DNA from: Castanea sativa
Lineage: Eukaryota; Streptophyta; Magnoliopsida; Fagales; Fagaceae
Reading direction: 5' to 3'
Assembly (NCBI RefSeq): GCF_040712315.1
Contig: NC_134017.1
Location: 18,692,001 to 18,756,000 of the forward strand
Length of the DNA stretch: 64,000 nt
The notes under the pieces are model-generated. The model worked only from the letters and a program-made list of their open reading frames with translations. It did not search any database and was not told the DNA's origin. This document shows positions 20,391-32,229 of this stretch, piece after piece (the first letter of the stretch is position 1; each line of letters starts with the position of its first letter). Both the position numbers and the translations under genes were made by a program.

Positions 20391-23339
20391 TCAATGTCGT
20401 GCAGTTGGACTTCTTAAACCACTCAAGTTGTCAAGATAGGAAATCCTCTTGTTGGTCACTAAGTTGGCAAGCTTTTGTATATGATTTTGCTTCCCCTCAC
20501 CATTTTGCATATGATTTGGCTTCCCCTCACCATCTTTGGATCCATCATCTGAATTTGCTGTTGAATCCTTCTTAGATTCAGCATCACTTTGATCTATACC
20601 CCAACCCATGAAATCAGACAATGTCATTGAACCAGGTGTCTCCGGGCAGTTCTCATCTCTAGGACTGGGAAAACTATCTGGACTTGCATTTTGTGGATAA
20701 TCCCTTAAAGGGTGTCTTTGAGTTGCCGCATGTGATGGATTTTGAGTGACATAATCAGCATAGAGTACATCCTCGATACGGGACAGAACTGTGAAGGCCA
20801 AGCTTTCTAATATTCTTGAATAACTCTCCAGAACAGCCTGCCCAACATCCTGCAAAGCCAAAACAAATTCCTTAACAGAATTTCATAGGATTTGAAAAAG
20901 TTAGTTGAAACGTGCGATAGGTATAATCATTTTTCTTATAGTAGCATTTGGCTGTGAACAAACCATGGATTATGTGTTTCTTTGTGTTCATAAACCATAA
21001 CTGTCTGCTGGTATGATGATTATTGAACTGCCACTGCAAAAAGTGTCCTAGTACAACATATAGACTTATATAGGATCATGCAGAATATATTCATACAATC
21101 TATTAAGCATGTGGTTTAATTCAATACAACTATCAAAGAAGCATGATCCTAACAAAAATAAATTACCATTCATGGAAATTTGTGTGGAAAGAGGCAGAAT
21201 GATGTAAGCACCTAGATATAAAACTCATTTCAATTAAGGGGAAAATATGGAGACAAAAGTGGTTGTACCAGGTTGAATTGGATTTTGCTAATATCTAGTG
21301 AAGATTGAGGAATCCCAGGAAACCGCTGCTTGAGGAGGAGTAAAATGGTCTCAGCTCTCTCTTCAAAGAGTTCTCTTTTCTCCAAGCTCACAGCTGAACC
21401 CCAAGCAGATTTTCCATCTTTTTGGTTCATCTTCCTCTTCCATATCACTATTGAAGCCTCAATTCTGTTCTTCAGGTCTAGGATTCTGTGCTCCGATGAT
21501 AAGTTCATGGTGGAGAGAAACTGGCTAGGATCAAAGAATTCCACTGTAATACTCTTGTAGATTGAGTCCCCGAGGCTTGCCCTCCCATTCTGCCATAGCA
21601 CAATATGAAGGCAAAAAAAGGTTATGAAGGAATTGTTAAGGTACATAAATTGTATGCAACATTTATATGAGACTTGTTCATATTTCCTTGCCTTTGGGAG
21701 GGATTCAATATAGCTTTCAGGGATCTCCATTTCAGATAGAACTTGAGCATTTATGGCCATGGCTGCTTTAAGCACTTGGTTCACACAATCTTTTTGATAC
21801 TGCAAAAATTTTCTTGACATTTCAGATAGACCTTCTTGGGGAACTTTAGGAGTAGGTAGCCACCATTTGTCATCTTTCCTCTTCGCATTCCCTTGCTCTG
21901 ATTCATCAGCGTCTTTTGACACATAAAAGAATTCATTTTGGTCCTTGAAGTTATCTAGACAATCCTGCTTACCATAAGCTGTTGTTAGATAAAATCATCC
22001 ATCGTAATTTATTTGAAGTAATTATCAAAGCATGAAAAGGATAGGTTCCTATAATTGTTTGTTGAGCATGAAATGTTTTTGTTCTTACAATAAGCATTGC
22101 ATCAAGCTTGCGCAGAGCAGGAATGTTCATGTGTAGATCAGTTCGTTGTCTTGTCACCATTATCTGTTAAAAGCATAAACTCCTATCAAGATGCTTTATG
22201 AGATAGACATAGAGAGAGGTGGGAGGAGGAGAGATTTACCTCCATATTAGCACCATCTTTGGACTTCTGTTGAGAAGGAACAAATTCAACAACATAATCA
22301 GTGACAGATAGGAGCCAATCGATTTCTTTTCTCCACCTTGCTTTTCTTTCGGCTGACATAGGCTCTAGTCGCCATTGTTCACCAAAAACAGAAGCTGCAT
22401 TGCAATAGAAAAGTGACAAACTTTTTTTCGTTTTCATTTTTCTTGTTTTCCAAAAGGAAGCAAGAAAAGAATAACCTATGATCCTAAAACTCTAATTTTT
22501 ACCATATGAGCCTAGGAGTGTGTGTGCCAAAAGAGGTGCTTTTTCTTCCTTGAGCCAAAAAAAAAAAAAAACTCAAACATTCAATCAACACTACTACAAG
22601 TAATCTGGTGGATGGAAAGTGAGTAGATCTCAACATACCAGCAAGGTTTGTAATGGCATTTGACAATGCCAAGGCTGATGAAACACCTTTCCCCCCACCA
22701 GACATATCTTCACCCAATAGCAATTTAGCAAACCTTTCTTTCATTAGCTCCATATCTGTATCAAACACAAACAAGAAAACGGAAACGAATCAGAATCAAG
22801 ATATGTATGATGGACACAATCCATACAAGATATATATTATGTTTTTATATGTCTCGAATTCATGCATGCATTCAAGATAATTAAGGGCAAAGCATGGGAC
22901 AAATCTCTTGTATCAACATGTTTGTTAATACTGAGAAATTGAGATAACTTGCTGCAGTTTCTTGTCCAAATGCAAATCGGAAAATTTCTAAATGTGGCAT
23001 GTAATTCAATGATTAAAAAACTAAATGTGACTTGCCTGAGGATTGCTTGTCTTTGGCTTCTGTGGGTGCAGCTTCATCTTTTTTCGACCGTAATTTAGGA
23101 CCTTTTTCACTTCTAGTTAATGTAGAACCAATTTGCTGTCTCTCCAATGGACGATCATATATAGGTCCAGATAGATGACTCCTTGCGGTTATCCTATTAT
23201 CATCGGTAGGTTCCGTTGTAGCACCACAATCAAAACTCATACTCTTTGAATGCCGCCCTGCACTAGTATCATACATCCCTTTGAAATGAAACAATTTAGA
23301 CTTGTAATCCTCTTGTTCTTCTTCGATTGCCCGAACCAT
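20391..23339 (-). CDS. Rop guanine nucleotide exchange factor (PRONE domain)
   Basis: Activates Rop/RAC small GTPases by GDP-GTP exchange at the plasma membrane, controlling polar growth and receptor-kinase signalling. Exons: 23339-23036, 22755-22639, 22394-22240, 22163-22089, 21964-21692, 21589-21269, 20849-20391. They join in frame to 567 residues. The first 101 residues are variable. The PRONE domain runs from about residue 102 to 450: [20 protein letters not shown], the WRLEPM region, [31 protein letters not shown] joined to [17 protein letters not shown], and [19 protein letters not shown]. The C-terminal tail has a 10-residue tandem duplication ([20 protein letters not shown]). It ends [15 protein letters not shown], a motif conserved in many RopGEFs. 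Introns 1 and 5 have GC donors (GCAAGT, GCAAGG); the others are GT-AG. The start at [12 protein letters not shown] is preferred; an upstream in-frame ATG at 23387 is possible. A CT run at 23453-23469 probably lies in the 5' leader. Confidence 0.93.
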
Positions 23340-25618
23340 TTTTAATTTTCTCAAGAAAACTTTTATAGAATGAACAAGGTAGAACACATGGGAGTTCGAC
23401 CTATTGGATCGGACGGGAGAGGGAGCAATTTTGTCAGTTGTTTTTGAATACTAGCGAGAGAGAGAGAGATGGAAAAAGGATTGGTGGAAAGCCTAAGGTC
23501 CAAATGAGGAAGATGCTTTTTTTTAAGAATTATTTTCTGTGTGTTTGACAAAAAGTGTGGAGGTGATTGTTTGTTGGGTTTGTGTTAAATTTTTTTTCTT
23601 CTTCTTTTTTTTTTTTTGTGTGTTTGGGTTGCTAGAACGTGGGGTGCATGTAATGAGAATTGGCCGTGAGTTAAGAGTGATAAAGAAAACAAAAGCTGGA
23701 TTGGTTTTGTGTTTTGAGGATTTGTTTTTGACGTGTGAATTGGATGGTTGAGGTTTTCATTTGAAGGTCAAAGGAAGCTAGAATCCAGGGCAAGACAGTC
23801 ATGCATGCTAACCACCTCTCTCTCTCTCTCCCCGAAATCGATGGTTCAGATGGGTCAATAGGCGGCTCAAAGTTATGTGCATATCAGATATGAAGAAGAG
23901 AAAAGAAAACAGACTTGGTAAATCTGTGTCTTATTATAAGTTGGGAACAACTTTGTACTAAGTTTTTAATTTCTGTTAATGTACCATCTACATATGTCAA
24001 TTCTTTCTTTTATTATGTTACTTCAATGGAAGGTGCCAATTAGTTTTGTTGGTAAATAAAATTATGTCTATGTTGTAAACTTGTAATTGAATAAATTTTG
24101 ATTATGTTTATAACTTGAGGTTTTTACATATAATAGAACAGAAAAAAGACTCTTATCTCTAGCTATGTTACTATTAATCTGAATTTATCTAAATAAATAA
24201 AACTATTGATTTCAATAGACTCCCAATGACAATATAAAACAATTGAAGCAAATAATGAATGTGTATATTTTATTAGAAAAAGAAATTTTGTTTTGCTTCT
24301 ATAATTACCACATTATTGATCACCTTGTAAACTATGTTTACTGGTATTGTTAAAAATCTGAGTTTCAAATTTCACATTATAGAAAGGCATTTCATTGTCA
24401 TCATGTATGTCAGACAACTAATTTAGCAGTTAGCATATGCTCATGAGTCATGTCACATTGGTTGTCATAAACAAATTGACTGTTTTTTCTAGGTACATTA
24501 TCCAACTTACCTTTTCCTCTTTCTCCCTTCTTTCAGTTTAATGATTGGTCTGAAACTAACGGAATGGGTTCAATTCCTAGGACAGAGGAGCCAAGACTTT
24601 AGCAGGGGTGTCCGTGTTCATGCCTAACAGATACAGGTCTTGCACGTGAGTCCTAAGTGTGCTATTTATTTCTTTTGAGAATGAGTTCGAAGCATACTTA
24701 TTAGATAATAATAAATAAATAAACAAATTATATTTTTATTAAAAAATTGTGTACAAATAGACACTTCATTACATTAAAAAAAAAAATTAGTACAAGAACC
24801 CAAAAGAAATGAGAGAGAAAATACGGATGAACCAAAAAAAGAAAACAAAGATTAGAAATAATAATTACAAAACAAAAATAACAAAACAAAACAAAAAAGA
24901 ATTTTACTGTGCAAGGACATGATGTTCATCCAAAAATACAAATCACTTTGGTGTTCTCCTTTTCTCTTCGTATTTCTCTCTAATTTGAGGAGATTGTATT
25001 TTGGTGGATCCGACAAAAAAACATTTAGGCCCTACCAATTTTTCCTCCCATTTTCTCTCTTAACCAAACAACACAAAAAATCATTTTCTTCTCTCATATT
25101 TCCATCCTTCCTCAAATCTTTCTAATTAAACGGACTCCTAGTCTAAGTCAAGATAAGGAGAGGCAGAGCCAACCCTAGGATTTAACTTAAGGGCTAAAAT
25201 TTGTATCATGTATCACGTATGTACACCCAGACATGCCAATATTTGAGACCAATATGAAGAAAAAAAATCATTCATAAAATTCCTAAAACCATACTATAAT
25301 AACATAACTAAGAAAAGATACATATGTATTATATTGTGCTATTTTGTAGAGGTTTTTTTTAACGCATAAATGAGCCAATTTTTTATTTTTATTCAAAGCC
25401 CAATTTTCATTAAAACTAAAGTACCATTTATATACATTCTCAATATTAAAAATAAATTTTAAAAAGTACCTTTTATATAAATATTTATTACTTTTGTTAA
25501 TATATAAATCGATAAATCGTAATAATTGTGATAAGATTTTGTTATCACAAAATCTTGAAAGGGATAGCTGAATTTGAGGACAGTTTTCCTCCAAAAAAGT
25601 TGGGCTTTAGAGAGAGAT
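23340..25618. other. Upstream region of RopGEF and AT-rich intergenic DNA
   Basis: Contains the RopGEF leader and promoter, with CT/GA runs near 23453-23469 and 23815-23831 and a T-rich block near 23590-23620. From 24,000 on it is AT-rich. The ORFs at 23539 and 24919 are T-rich and show no domain. No other gene is supported. Confidence 0.5.
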
Positions 25619-25717
25619 GAGCAAGTTTAGTGTCATAAATTTTTTCATCATTTATAACTTGCTACATAATAAAGTTGGGACAAAATTGTGGAAAAATTTG
25701 TGACACTAAACTTACTC
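25619..25717. mobile_element. Small MITE
   Basis: The ends GAGCAAGTTTAGTGTCA and the complement of TGACACTAAACTTACTC pair over about 30 bp with few mismatches, around an AT-rich centre. Target duplication is unclear. Confidence 0.6.
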
Positions 25718-25884
25718 TGAGAGAGGTACAGTCATGAACAATTGTAATTGAATTCTTATTGCTTGAAGCTCCCAAATCGGTGCAGGGATATTTATATAAT
25801 TCAACATTGATCAGTTGTACGCTACTACTAATAGAATACAAGGGTATTATTGTTATTATACTTCACTTACTAAGTTGCTAACAA

Positions 25885-26075
25885 AGAGCAACCACACCAG
25901 ATCAGCTAAAAATTTCATCTATTTTACACAAAAAACCTCCTTTTAAAATTTTACACATTCATTTTTACAAATCACCCACATCAGTTCATCTATCCTACTA
26001 CCTTTATTAATTAAATAATAATTTTTTTTTTTAATTATATCTCTCAACTACCGCGCCTACTGTTTATTTTTTGGT

Positions 26076-26122
<47 letters not shown>

Positions 26123-26163
26123 ATTTCTGATTCATGTCTCTCTCTCTCTCTCCTTCTCTTCAT

Positions 26164-26195
<32 letters not shown>

Positions 26196-26776
26196 ACCCA
26201 TTTTCCAGCTCCGATCTCCGATCTCGCACCGCCGAGCCCAGCGGCGATCTCCGATCCACGCCGAGCCCAGCGCGATCTCCGATCCTCACACCGCCGAGCC
26301 CAGCGCGATCTCCGATCCTCGCACCGCCGAGCCCAGCCGCGATCTCCGATCCACGCACCACCGATCCCAGCTCCGATCTCCGATCCCCAGCACCACCGAT
26401 CCCAGCTCCGATCCGCAGCTCCGCCGACCAAAGTTTGTGTATCTGTGTGTTTTTTTTTTTGGAGCAAGTGTATGTCTGAGTTTGTTACTGAGGATCTGTT
26501 CTGTGTTAATTTCTCTGTGGATGATATTGAGTTGGTTGAGTTCGTTGAGAACGGAGTAGAGAGAGGAAAAATGGAGCGAACGGAAAGGATTAAAATAATC
26601 CATACACGAGCTACAGTACTCGTGTATATTTACACGGTACTGTAGCTCGTTTAAGGGTTTCCACGTTTTTGTACCTTTATCCACCCACTGATGTGGGTGA
26701 TTTTTTGCATAAAATATGTAAAAGTTGTACTTTTTTTCATTTTACACAATTTTAGCTGAAGAGATGTGGTTGCTCT
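25885..26776. mobile_element. Terminal-inverted-repeat element with CT run and GC-rich tandem repeat
   Basis: The left end AGAGCAACCACACCAGATC pairs with the right end (AGAGCAACCACATCTC on the other strand). Further in, CACCCACATCAG occurs in opposite orientation on both sides. The centre has long CT runs at 26078-26200 and a GC-rich tandem repeat at about 26210-26425, built from CGATCTCCGATCC plus GCCGAGCCCAGC with a period near 34-38 bp. The ORFs over this block are read from the repeat and are not genes. No clear target duplication was found. Confidence 0.6.
26606..26650. other. Near-perfect hairpin within the element at 25885
   Basis: ACGAGCTACAGTAC and its complement GTACTGTAGCTCGT flank a centre that continues pairing through CGTGTA/TACACG with one bulged base, giving a stem of about 20 bp and a tiny loop. 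Confidence 0.75.
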
Positions 26777-26860
26777 AACATAACTAACTCTAACCAATAA
26801 CAGTGAAGCCACATCGGCACATCTCCTCAACAGTTTTCTTTTATATATATATATATATAT

Positions 26861-27260
26861 AAATTTGACTAAAATGCAAATGGCACCTTTTAAGTTTGGT
26901 TGAAATCCATTTTATTCTTCTAATTTTACTTTCTTGCAATTGAATACTCTAAATTTCAAATTTATTCCATTCAGACCATTTGCCCAATTTTGTTAAAATA
27001 TTTTCACATGAAAAAATCTATGAAATTAATAATGATATTTTATAGATTTTTTATGTAAGAAATTTTTTCAAAATTTATTTTTTTCATTAGTTAATTGAAA
27101 ACTTAATGGCAATTTTTTTTTTTAACGAAATTAGACTAAAGACTTGAATTGAATAACTTTGAAATTTAGAGGACTCAATTGAACGAAAATAAAGTTAAAA
27201 AATTAAAATGAATTTCAATCAAACTTAGAAGATGCATTTTGTATTTTAGTCTATAAATTT
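26861..27260. mobile_element. Fold-back element with long inverted arms
   Basis: The left arm starts AAATTTGACTAAAATGCAAA and the right arm is its diverged complement (TTTTAGTCTATAAATTT at 27244-27260). The two pair over roughly 130 bp each, around an AT-rich centre. It is preceded by a TA run (26842-26860), which may hide the target site. No coding potential. Confidence 0.68.
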
Positions 27261-28480
27261 GTATTATTAGTTAATGACATTCTATAAACTGTTCAAATTG
27301 TTATAAATTATGTTATAACCAACACCAACTACTAACAGCTAAGCCACATTAGCACAGCTCCTCCTTCAAAATATAACAATGTCTCCCCCTTTAAAGCACT
27401 TTGATTTTTAAGCATATAAGTGATGCTTAGCCAATAAAGCCAAGACGGTTTGAAGATGCTCAAAATGATCCATCGAGGTTTGACTATAAACCAAAATATT
27501 ATCAAAGAAAACAAATACTTTGACGTGGAATATTTTGAAAAATGTATATGTAAACTAAAAAAAAGTAGGTTTTTTATACTAAAATTGACAAAAAAATTTC
27601 CACAATCTTATGCAAAAGCTCTATAAAAACTTTGCAAATTAATTCATTTTTAGATTGATTGACGTGGGTAGTTTTGGAGCTTGAATGTGTTAAATTAAGC
27701 CATTTTCCTATTTCGTATTTTCTGGTGCAAATGCTCGAAACTTCCTCGTCGGATGACATTTGCGAATTTCAACTTTTTTATTATAATTTTTTTTATTTAA
27801 GATATAATTTTACTTTAACTTAATCTAAGTGTATATGTGAAATTTACATTGGAGTTTTGAACAATTAAACCCCGACTCTTGCCTTCCAATACCCGACAAA
27901 CACTTATAGAGTGACCATTACAGCAAGAATACACGTGTTACTTTCTCATTCCTTCCAATGTGGCGCTTTTGAAATGAATTTACGAAAGTTATGGAAAAAG
28001 TGAATATATAACCAAATATACGGAATAAATTTCATCTTTTAGTTAGTTAATTTCTTGCAATTTTCAAGCAAATTTGATCGCATGCTCTTAGCCAAAGATA
28101 GGAAAAAATGCCTCTCCATTTTTGCCATGGCTGTTATTAAATGGAGTAATTTTCAATTTTTTTTTAAATAAAAATCCTAAAATTATTTCGTACATGCCCG
28201 TGACTAATCCAAAACTTTTCTCCTTTCTTGCTATGGCTGCTACGAATAATTTCCATTTCAAAATATATTTCTTCCTAAAATTATATATAATAACTTGAAC
28301 AAGCCCGTGACTAATCCAAAAAAAACAAAGTTATTCCAATTTTCAAGATGCCCGTGGGGCTGTGACTAAAAATTAAAATTTTCCCAGCTAATCCTCTCCC
28401 ATGTCCATGTGCAATGATACTTCACCAATTTATCTCGTGTCTTAGAATAAATTACCCAAAACGCATGTCTGTCTTATTAA
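27261..28480. other. AT-rich intergenic DNA
   Basis: No gene or RNA recognised. A phrase at about 27305-27365 (AAGCCACATTAGCACA) resembles 26800-26825 just outside the element at 25885, suggesting a short dispersed duplication. Confidence 0.45.
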
Positions 28481-28648
28481 AAGGATCTTGCTAATGTGTG
28501 GTCTTAGGACACACAATAATTAATCATTTTTAGAAATATTTTTTCAGAAATTGAAAAAATATTGACAGCTTTTTCAATTCCCAAAAAAATATTTTCAAAA
28601 ATGGATAGCTTAATGTGTGCCCTTAGGACACACATTAACCGGACCCTT
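28481..28648. mobile_element. MITE with TTAGGACACA-type ends
   Basis: The left end AAGGATCTTGCTAATGTGTG and the right end, whose complement reads AAGGGTCCGGTTAATGTGTG, are matching inverted repeats. Both run on into TCYTARGG. They are flanked by ATTAA on both sides (28476-28480 and 28649-28653). Confidence 0.7.
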
Positions 28649-30105
28649 ATTAAGATAAACCAATCTAACAAAAACAATGAAGATTCCCAATTCCCATCCA
28701 AATCCAATTAATTATTTCCCCCATATGCTGTTATAGTGTATTATTTAAGAGAAATAATTTTTGAATATTAGTCAATGCTGAGGTAGCCAGGTAGGTAAGT
28801 GCTAAACCTGTAAAAATTGTGGTGCCCATCTCTTTTTTTCTTTTTCTTTTTTTTTTTCTTTTTTTTTTTTTTTTTGTTGAGAAAGTACCCATCTGTTTTA
28901 CTTGAACAATGAGATTCCTCATATAAGATTTATTAACATGGCCTCTATGGTATCACAGTTAATTGTTAACAGCTAACAAGTTATTTTTCTTACCTAATTA
29001 TTAACAACTAATCATTTTTTCTCTATTTTTCCATCTCCTCGTTTTAAATTATTATTCTTTTAAATTATTTTATGAACTCTTTAAACATATTACTATTATT
29101 TGTACCAATAATTTTTCTTTATCTAAAAAAAGTATTAAAAAAAAAAATTAAACAGGCCATGCTTCCCTACAATGAAAAATAAAAAGGGCCAGCTCATGAA
29201 ATCATTATTTAAAATACATTAACTATTACTAAAGATAGAAAGAAAAGAAGAGTGCATTGTCCCTAGTGTATTTTTATTTTATATTTAAGGGTAAAATACA
29301 AAATTCACCTCTGAGCTTTGTGCTAATACTAGGCAGTACTATTAAGATTTCAAAAATATATATAATGTGTTCCATGAATACAAATAATACTTAATATTAT
29401 TCAGCTGCGGCCCAAGGCCTAGGCCTAAGGCCCCACCACCAAAAAAAAAAAATTACCCTTAAGGAAAAAGGCCCTCATTCATTATAAAAAGCCCAAAATT
29501 TTATATTTATTGATTGTGCACTTAAAAAAAAAAAAAAGAATTAGTGATGCTAAGAATATTATAAATTTTACTATAGGCTTATAAATTGACATGTCACCCA
29601 ATCATAAAAAAGTAATTTAAACATTTATTAATTAAATTGATGAAATTCATCAATAATAGTTATTGTCACATCATATTGTGAACAATTTGTAATGCTTTTA
29701 TCGCATTTTTCCTTCTCATTTATATCAAGATTCCCAAAGTGCGCAACCAATAGAAACTTAACTCAATTGAAAGCCTAAAATGTTTCCAAAAAAAATGTTG
29801 CAATTGTATTAAATCATCAATTATATATTAATCTTCACTAATAGTTTGAGACTTTAATTTTTGTAAACTAATATCCTACAAAACCATGTATCAAATAACA
29901 TATCTCTCTCTCTCAATTAAAAATTAGATTACAAATTTACTTAACAATGCATCTTCATATATTCAAAATAAAATATCTTTTTTAATCATAATATATTTTT
30001 ATCAAAAATTATTAATCAACTATGATATTCAATTCTCCATATGAAATTAACATTAGTTTAGTTGGTATTATTCATTAAATTATGTATTTAATGTATCATA
30101 TTAAC
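28649..30105. other. AT-rich intergenic DNA left of Tat element 2
   Basis: Contains a pyrimidine run at 28831-28876, a GGCCCAAGGCCTAGGCC phrase near 29408 and poly-A runs. No gene recognised; probably old transposon debris. Confidence 0.45.
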
Positions 30106-30853
30106 TGTGTGGGGCAAAAGGATCCTGGTGGGAACGTGGGCCTTTTGGGCCTTGTTAAGGAAGGCCGACCTGACCCTGGGGTTAGAGATTGTTGGTGCTA
30201 TGGGTCGGCCTATACGCCGAGGATCCGAGGATCCAGCCGAGGATGGTTTTCCCCTCGGACTGATATCAAAGAACCTGAGACTTCATGGTAAAGGTTAGGG
30301 AATGACACGGTCAAGACCAATGGTTAAAGGGAGAGAACCCTTGAATGTCCTAGAAGCGCCGATGTTGGAAGAATATCAAAGGTAAAGGCTGCTACCTCCA
30401 CATTAAAGACCCTGCACCTACCACCCTGGCCGCATTAATGAGGAAGTGACACTTAAACAGTGGAAGGGAAACTTCTAGTTCTGTTCAAAGGCACTAAGAA
30501 AAGAAATATCTAGGCTAAGGGAGGAATTGGGGGCAACACGTGGATAAAGTATTAAAAAGAGGAGTATTTAAGGAGGGACTGGGACGAAACGGGACGGAAC
30601 TTTGTAACCTAAAAAGAAAAAGGAAAAAGAGAGAGATATAATATAAGAACGGCTCTCGGCTTACGTCGAGGAGGCCTATTTACATTACTTCTTTTTGTTT
30701 CCAAGTACTTGCAATATTTAGTTTGTCATTTCATCCTCATACACTTCTAACCTGGGTTTCAAGCCCACACTCTACACATTCATATTGTTTAAGGCTCATT
30801 GGGCCTGAGCCCATAACCTTGTTCTTGGGTCCGGGTGCAATTGTGCACTTACA
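30106..30853 (+). repeat. 5' LTR of element 2
   Basis: Starts TGTGTGGGGC and ends GCACTTACA. Nearly identical to 44884-45635. It carries the CCGAGGATCCGAGGATCC repeat near 30218 and an inverted repeat GTGCAATTGTGCAC at the 3' terminus. Confidence 0.95.
30565..30572 (+). promoter_or_regulatory. LTR TATA-like box, element 2
   Basis: TATTTAAG, with an ACACGTGG about 25 bp upstream (30537). The same pair occurs in the LTRs of elements 1 and 3. Confidence 0.5.
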
Positions 30854-30855
30854 AT

Positions 30856-30876
30856 TGGCGCCGTCGTGGGAATCTA
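30856..30876 (+). promoter_or_regulatory. Primer binding site of element 2
   Basis: TGGCGCCGTCGTGGGAA, 2 nt after the LTR. The first nine bases match the complement of tRNA-Asp 3' sequence. One base appears missing compared with TGGCGCTGTCTGTG in element 3. Confidence 0.7.
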
Positions 30877-30898
30877 GTCTAGAAGTAGTAGGGATATT

Positions 30899-32210
30899 AT
30901 GGCGAGGCTTAGGCTCTCATCATGCGGAGTCACAAGGATCACAACCGGAAGATCATTTCGAACGTCTTGAACAACGTAGGGATCGTGAGGGAAGCGTCCA
31001 CATACGTAATATCCGGGGGCTAGCCATACTCGTGGAGGGGTAGCACTACCCACGATGAGGGTTCTAAATCCATGCGAGAAAGAAATCAATCGTTTGAAGA
31101 AGAAGTTACGCCGTGCTAAACGTAAGGTTTCCCCGTCCTCGTCTAGTTCTTCCTCGGAGAAGGATAGGAGAGAGTTGGCTACAGTTCGAGGTCATATTCC
31201 CCACCCGCGCAACATCCTCGGTGAGGAGAACGACCCGGCCAACCCGCGAGACGTAAGAAGCTTCGTTCTAGGGGCTTAGGCAACGATACCATGAGTAGGG
31301 CGTTGCACCAACTCTCTAAGTCTCCGTTTTCACGGAGGATTGAGAGGGGAGGCTCCTGTGAGGTTCACCCTGACCCACCTTTACCATCTATAATGGCCGG
31401 ACTGATCCGGTGGAACACGTGAGTCACTTCAACCAAAGGATGGCGGTGCACTCTCATAACGAGACTTTGATGTGTAAAGTCTTCCCCTCCAAACTTGGGA
31501 CTCGTGGCTATGAGATGGTTTAACGGTCTCAAATCGTCCGTAGGCTGAGCTCGTTTGGGGAACTAACTAGGGCATTTGCTTCGCGGTTCATTACTTGTAG
31601 CGAGTCCCTCGGCCATTGGACTCGTTGCTATCCATGGTCATGAAGGAAGGGGAGACACTAAAAGCATACTCCGACGAATACTTGGGAGATGTTTAATGAA
31701 ATAGACGGCGATTTTGATGAGGTGGCGCTTAATACCTTTAAGGTGGGCCTCCCTACTGATCACGACCTACGAAAGTCTTTGACGAAAAAGCCCGTCCGCA
31801 GCGTACGCCGTCTTATGGATCGTATTGACGAATATAAAAGGGTAGAGGAAGATCAGCAGCAGGGAAAAGGAAAGGAGAAGGTTATCCCGCAGAGAGAAGG
31901 GATTTCGGGTCGGACGATACCACAACAACAAGCCAAGGAGGGATTACTTCGGACAATCCGGCTCGGCGGCACCCAGCCGTAAATGCGTGTTCCGAGAACT
32001 AAAGGCATCGCTTATTAGAAAAAGTTCGTAAAGAGCCCTTCTTCGAGATGGCCGGCAAAATGGCAGTGACCCCGCGAGAAGAAATCAAAACCTTTTCTCG
32101 TCGTACCATCGGGATGTGGGCCACACTACCGAGAAATGTCGGACCTGTGGAACCATTTAGAACGGCTCGTCGGTGAGGGAAAGTTAAAGCAAGACTTGTG
32201 TCGGCCAGGC
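30899..32210 (+). pseudogene. Gag region of element 2 (many apparent frameshifts)
   Basis: Matches the gag of elements 1 and 3 throughout: an HHAESQGSQPEDHFERL start, a MFNEIDGDFDEVALNTFKVG core, VRSVRRLMDRIDEYKRVEED, and a remnant of the CCHC-like region near 32100. The frame changes many times, often at places where element 3 has CAG and this copy has CG or CGG. The damage may be partly an assembly error. Confidence 0.75.
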
Positions 32211-32229
32211 GGGTCGGTCAAGTTGGTTC

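Noticed and set aside
25129..25240. Another possible hAT end (GGCAGAGCCAACCCTAGG)
   Set aside because: It resembles hAT ends in part, but no matching opposite end or 8-bp duplication could be found nearby.
26132..26684. Arg- and Ser-rich ORFs on both strands
   Set aside because: Produced by CT/GA runs and the GC-rich tandem repeat; composition is not protein-like.
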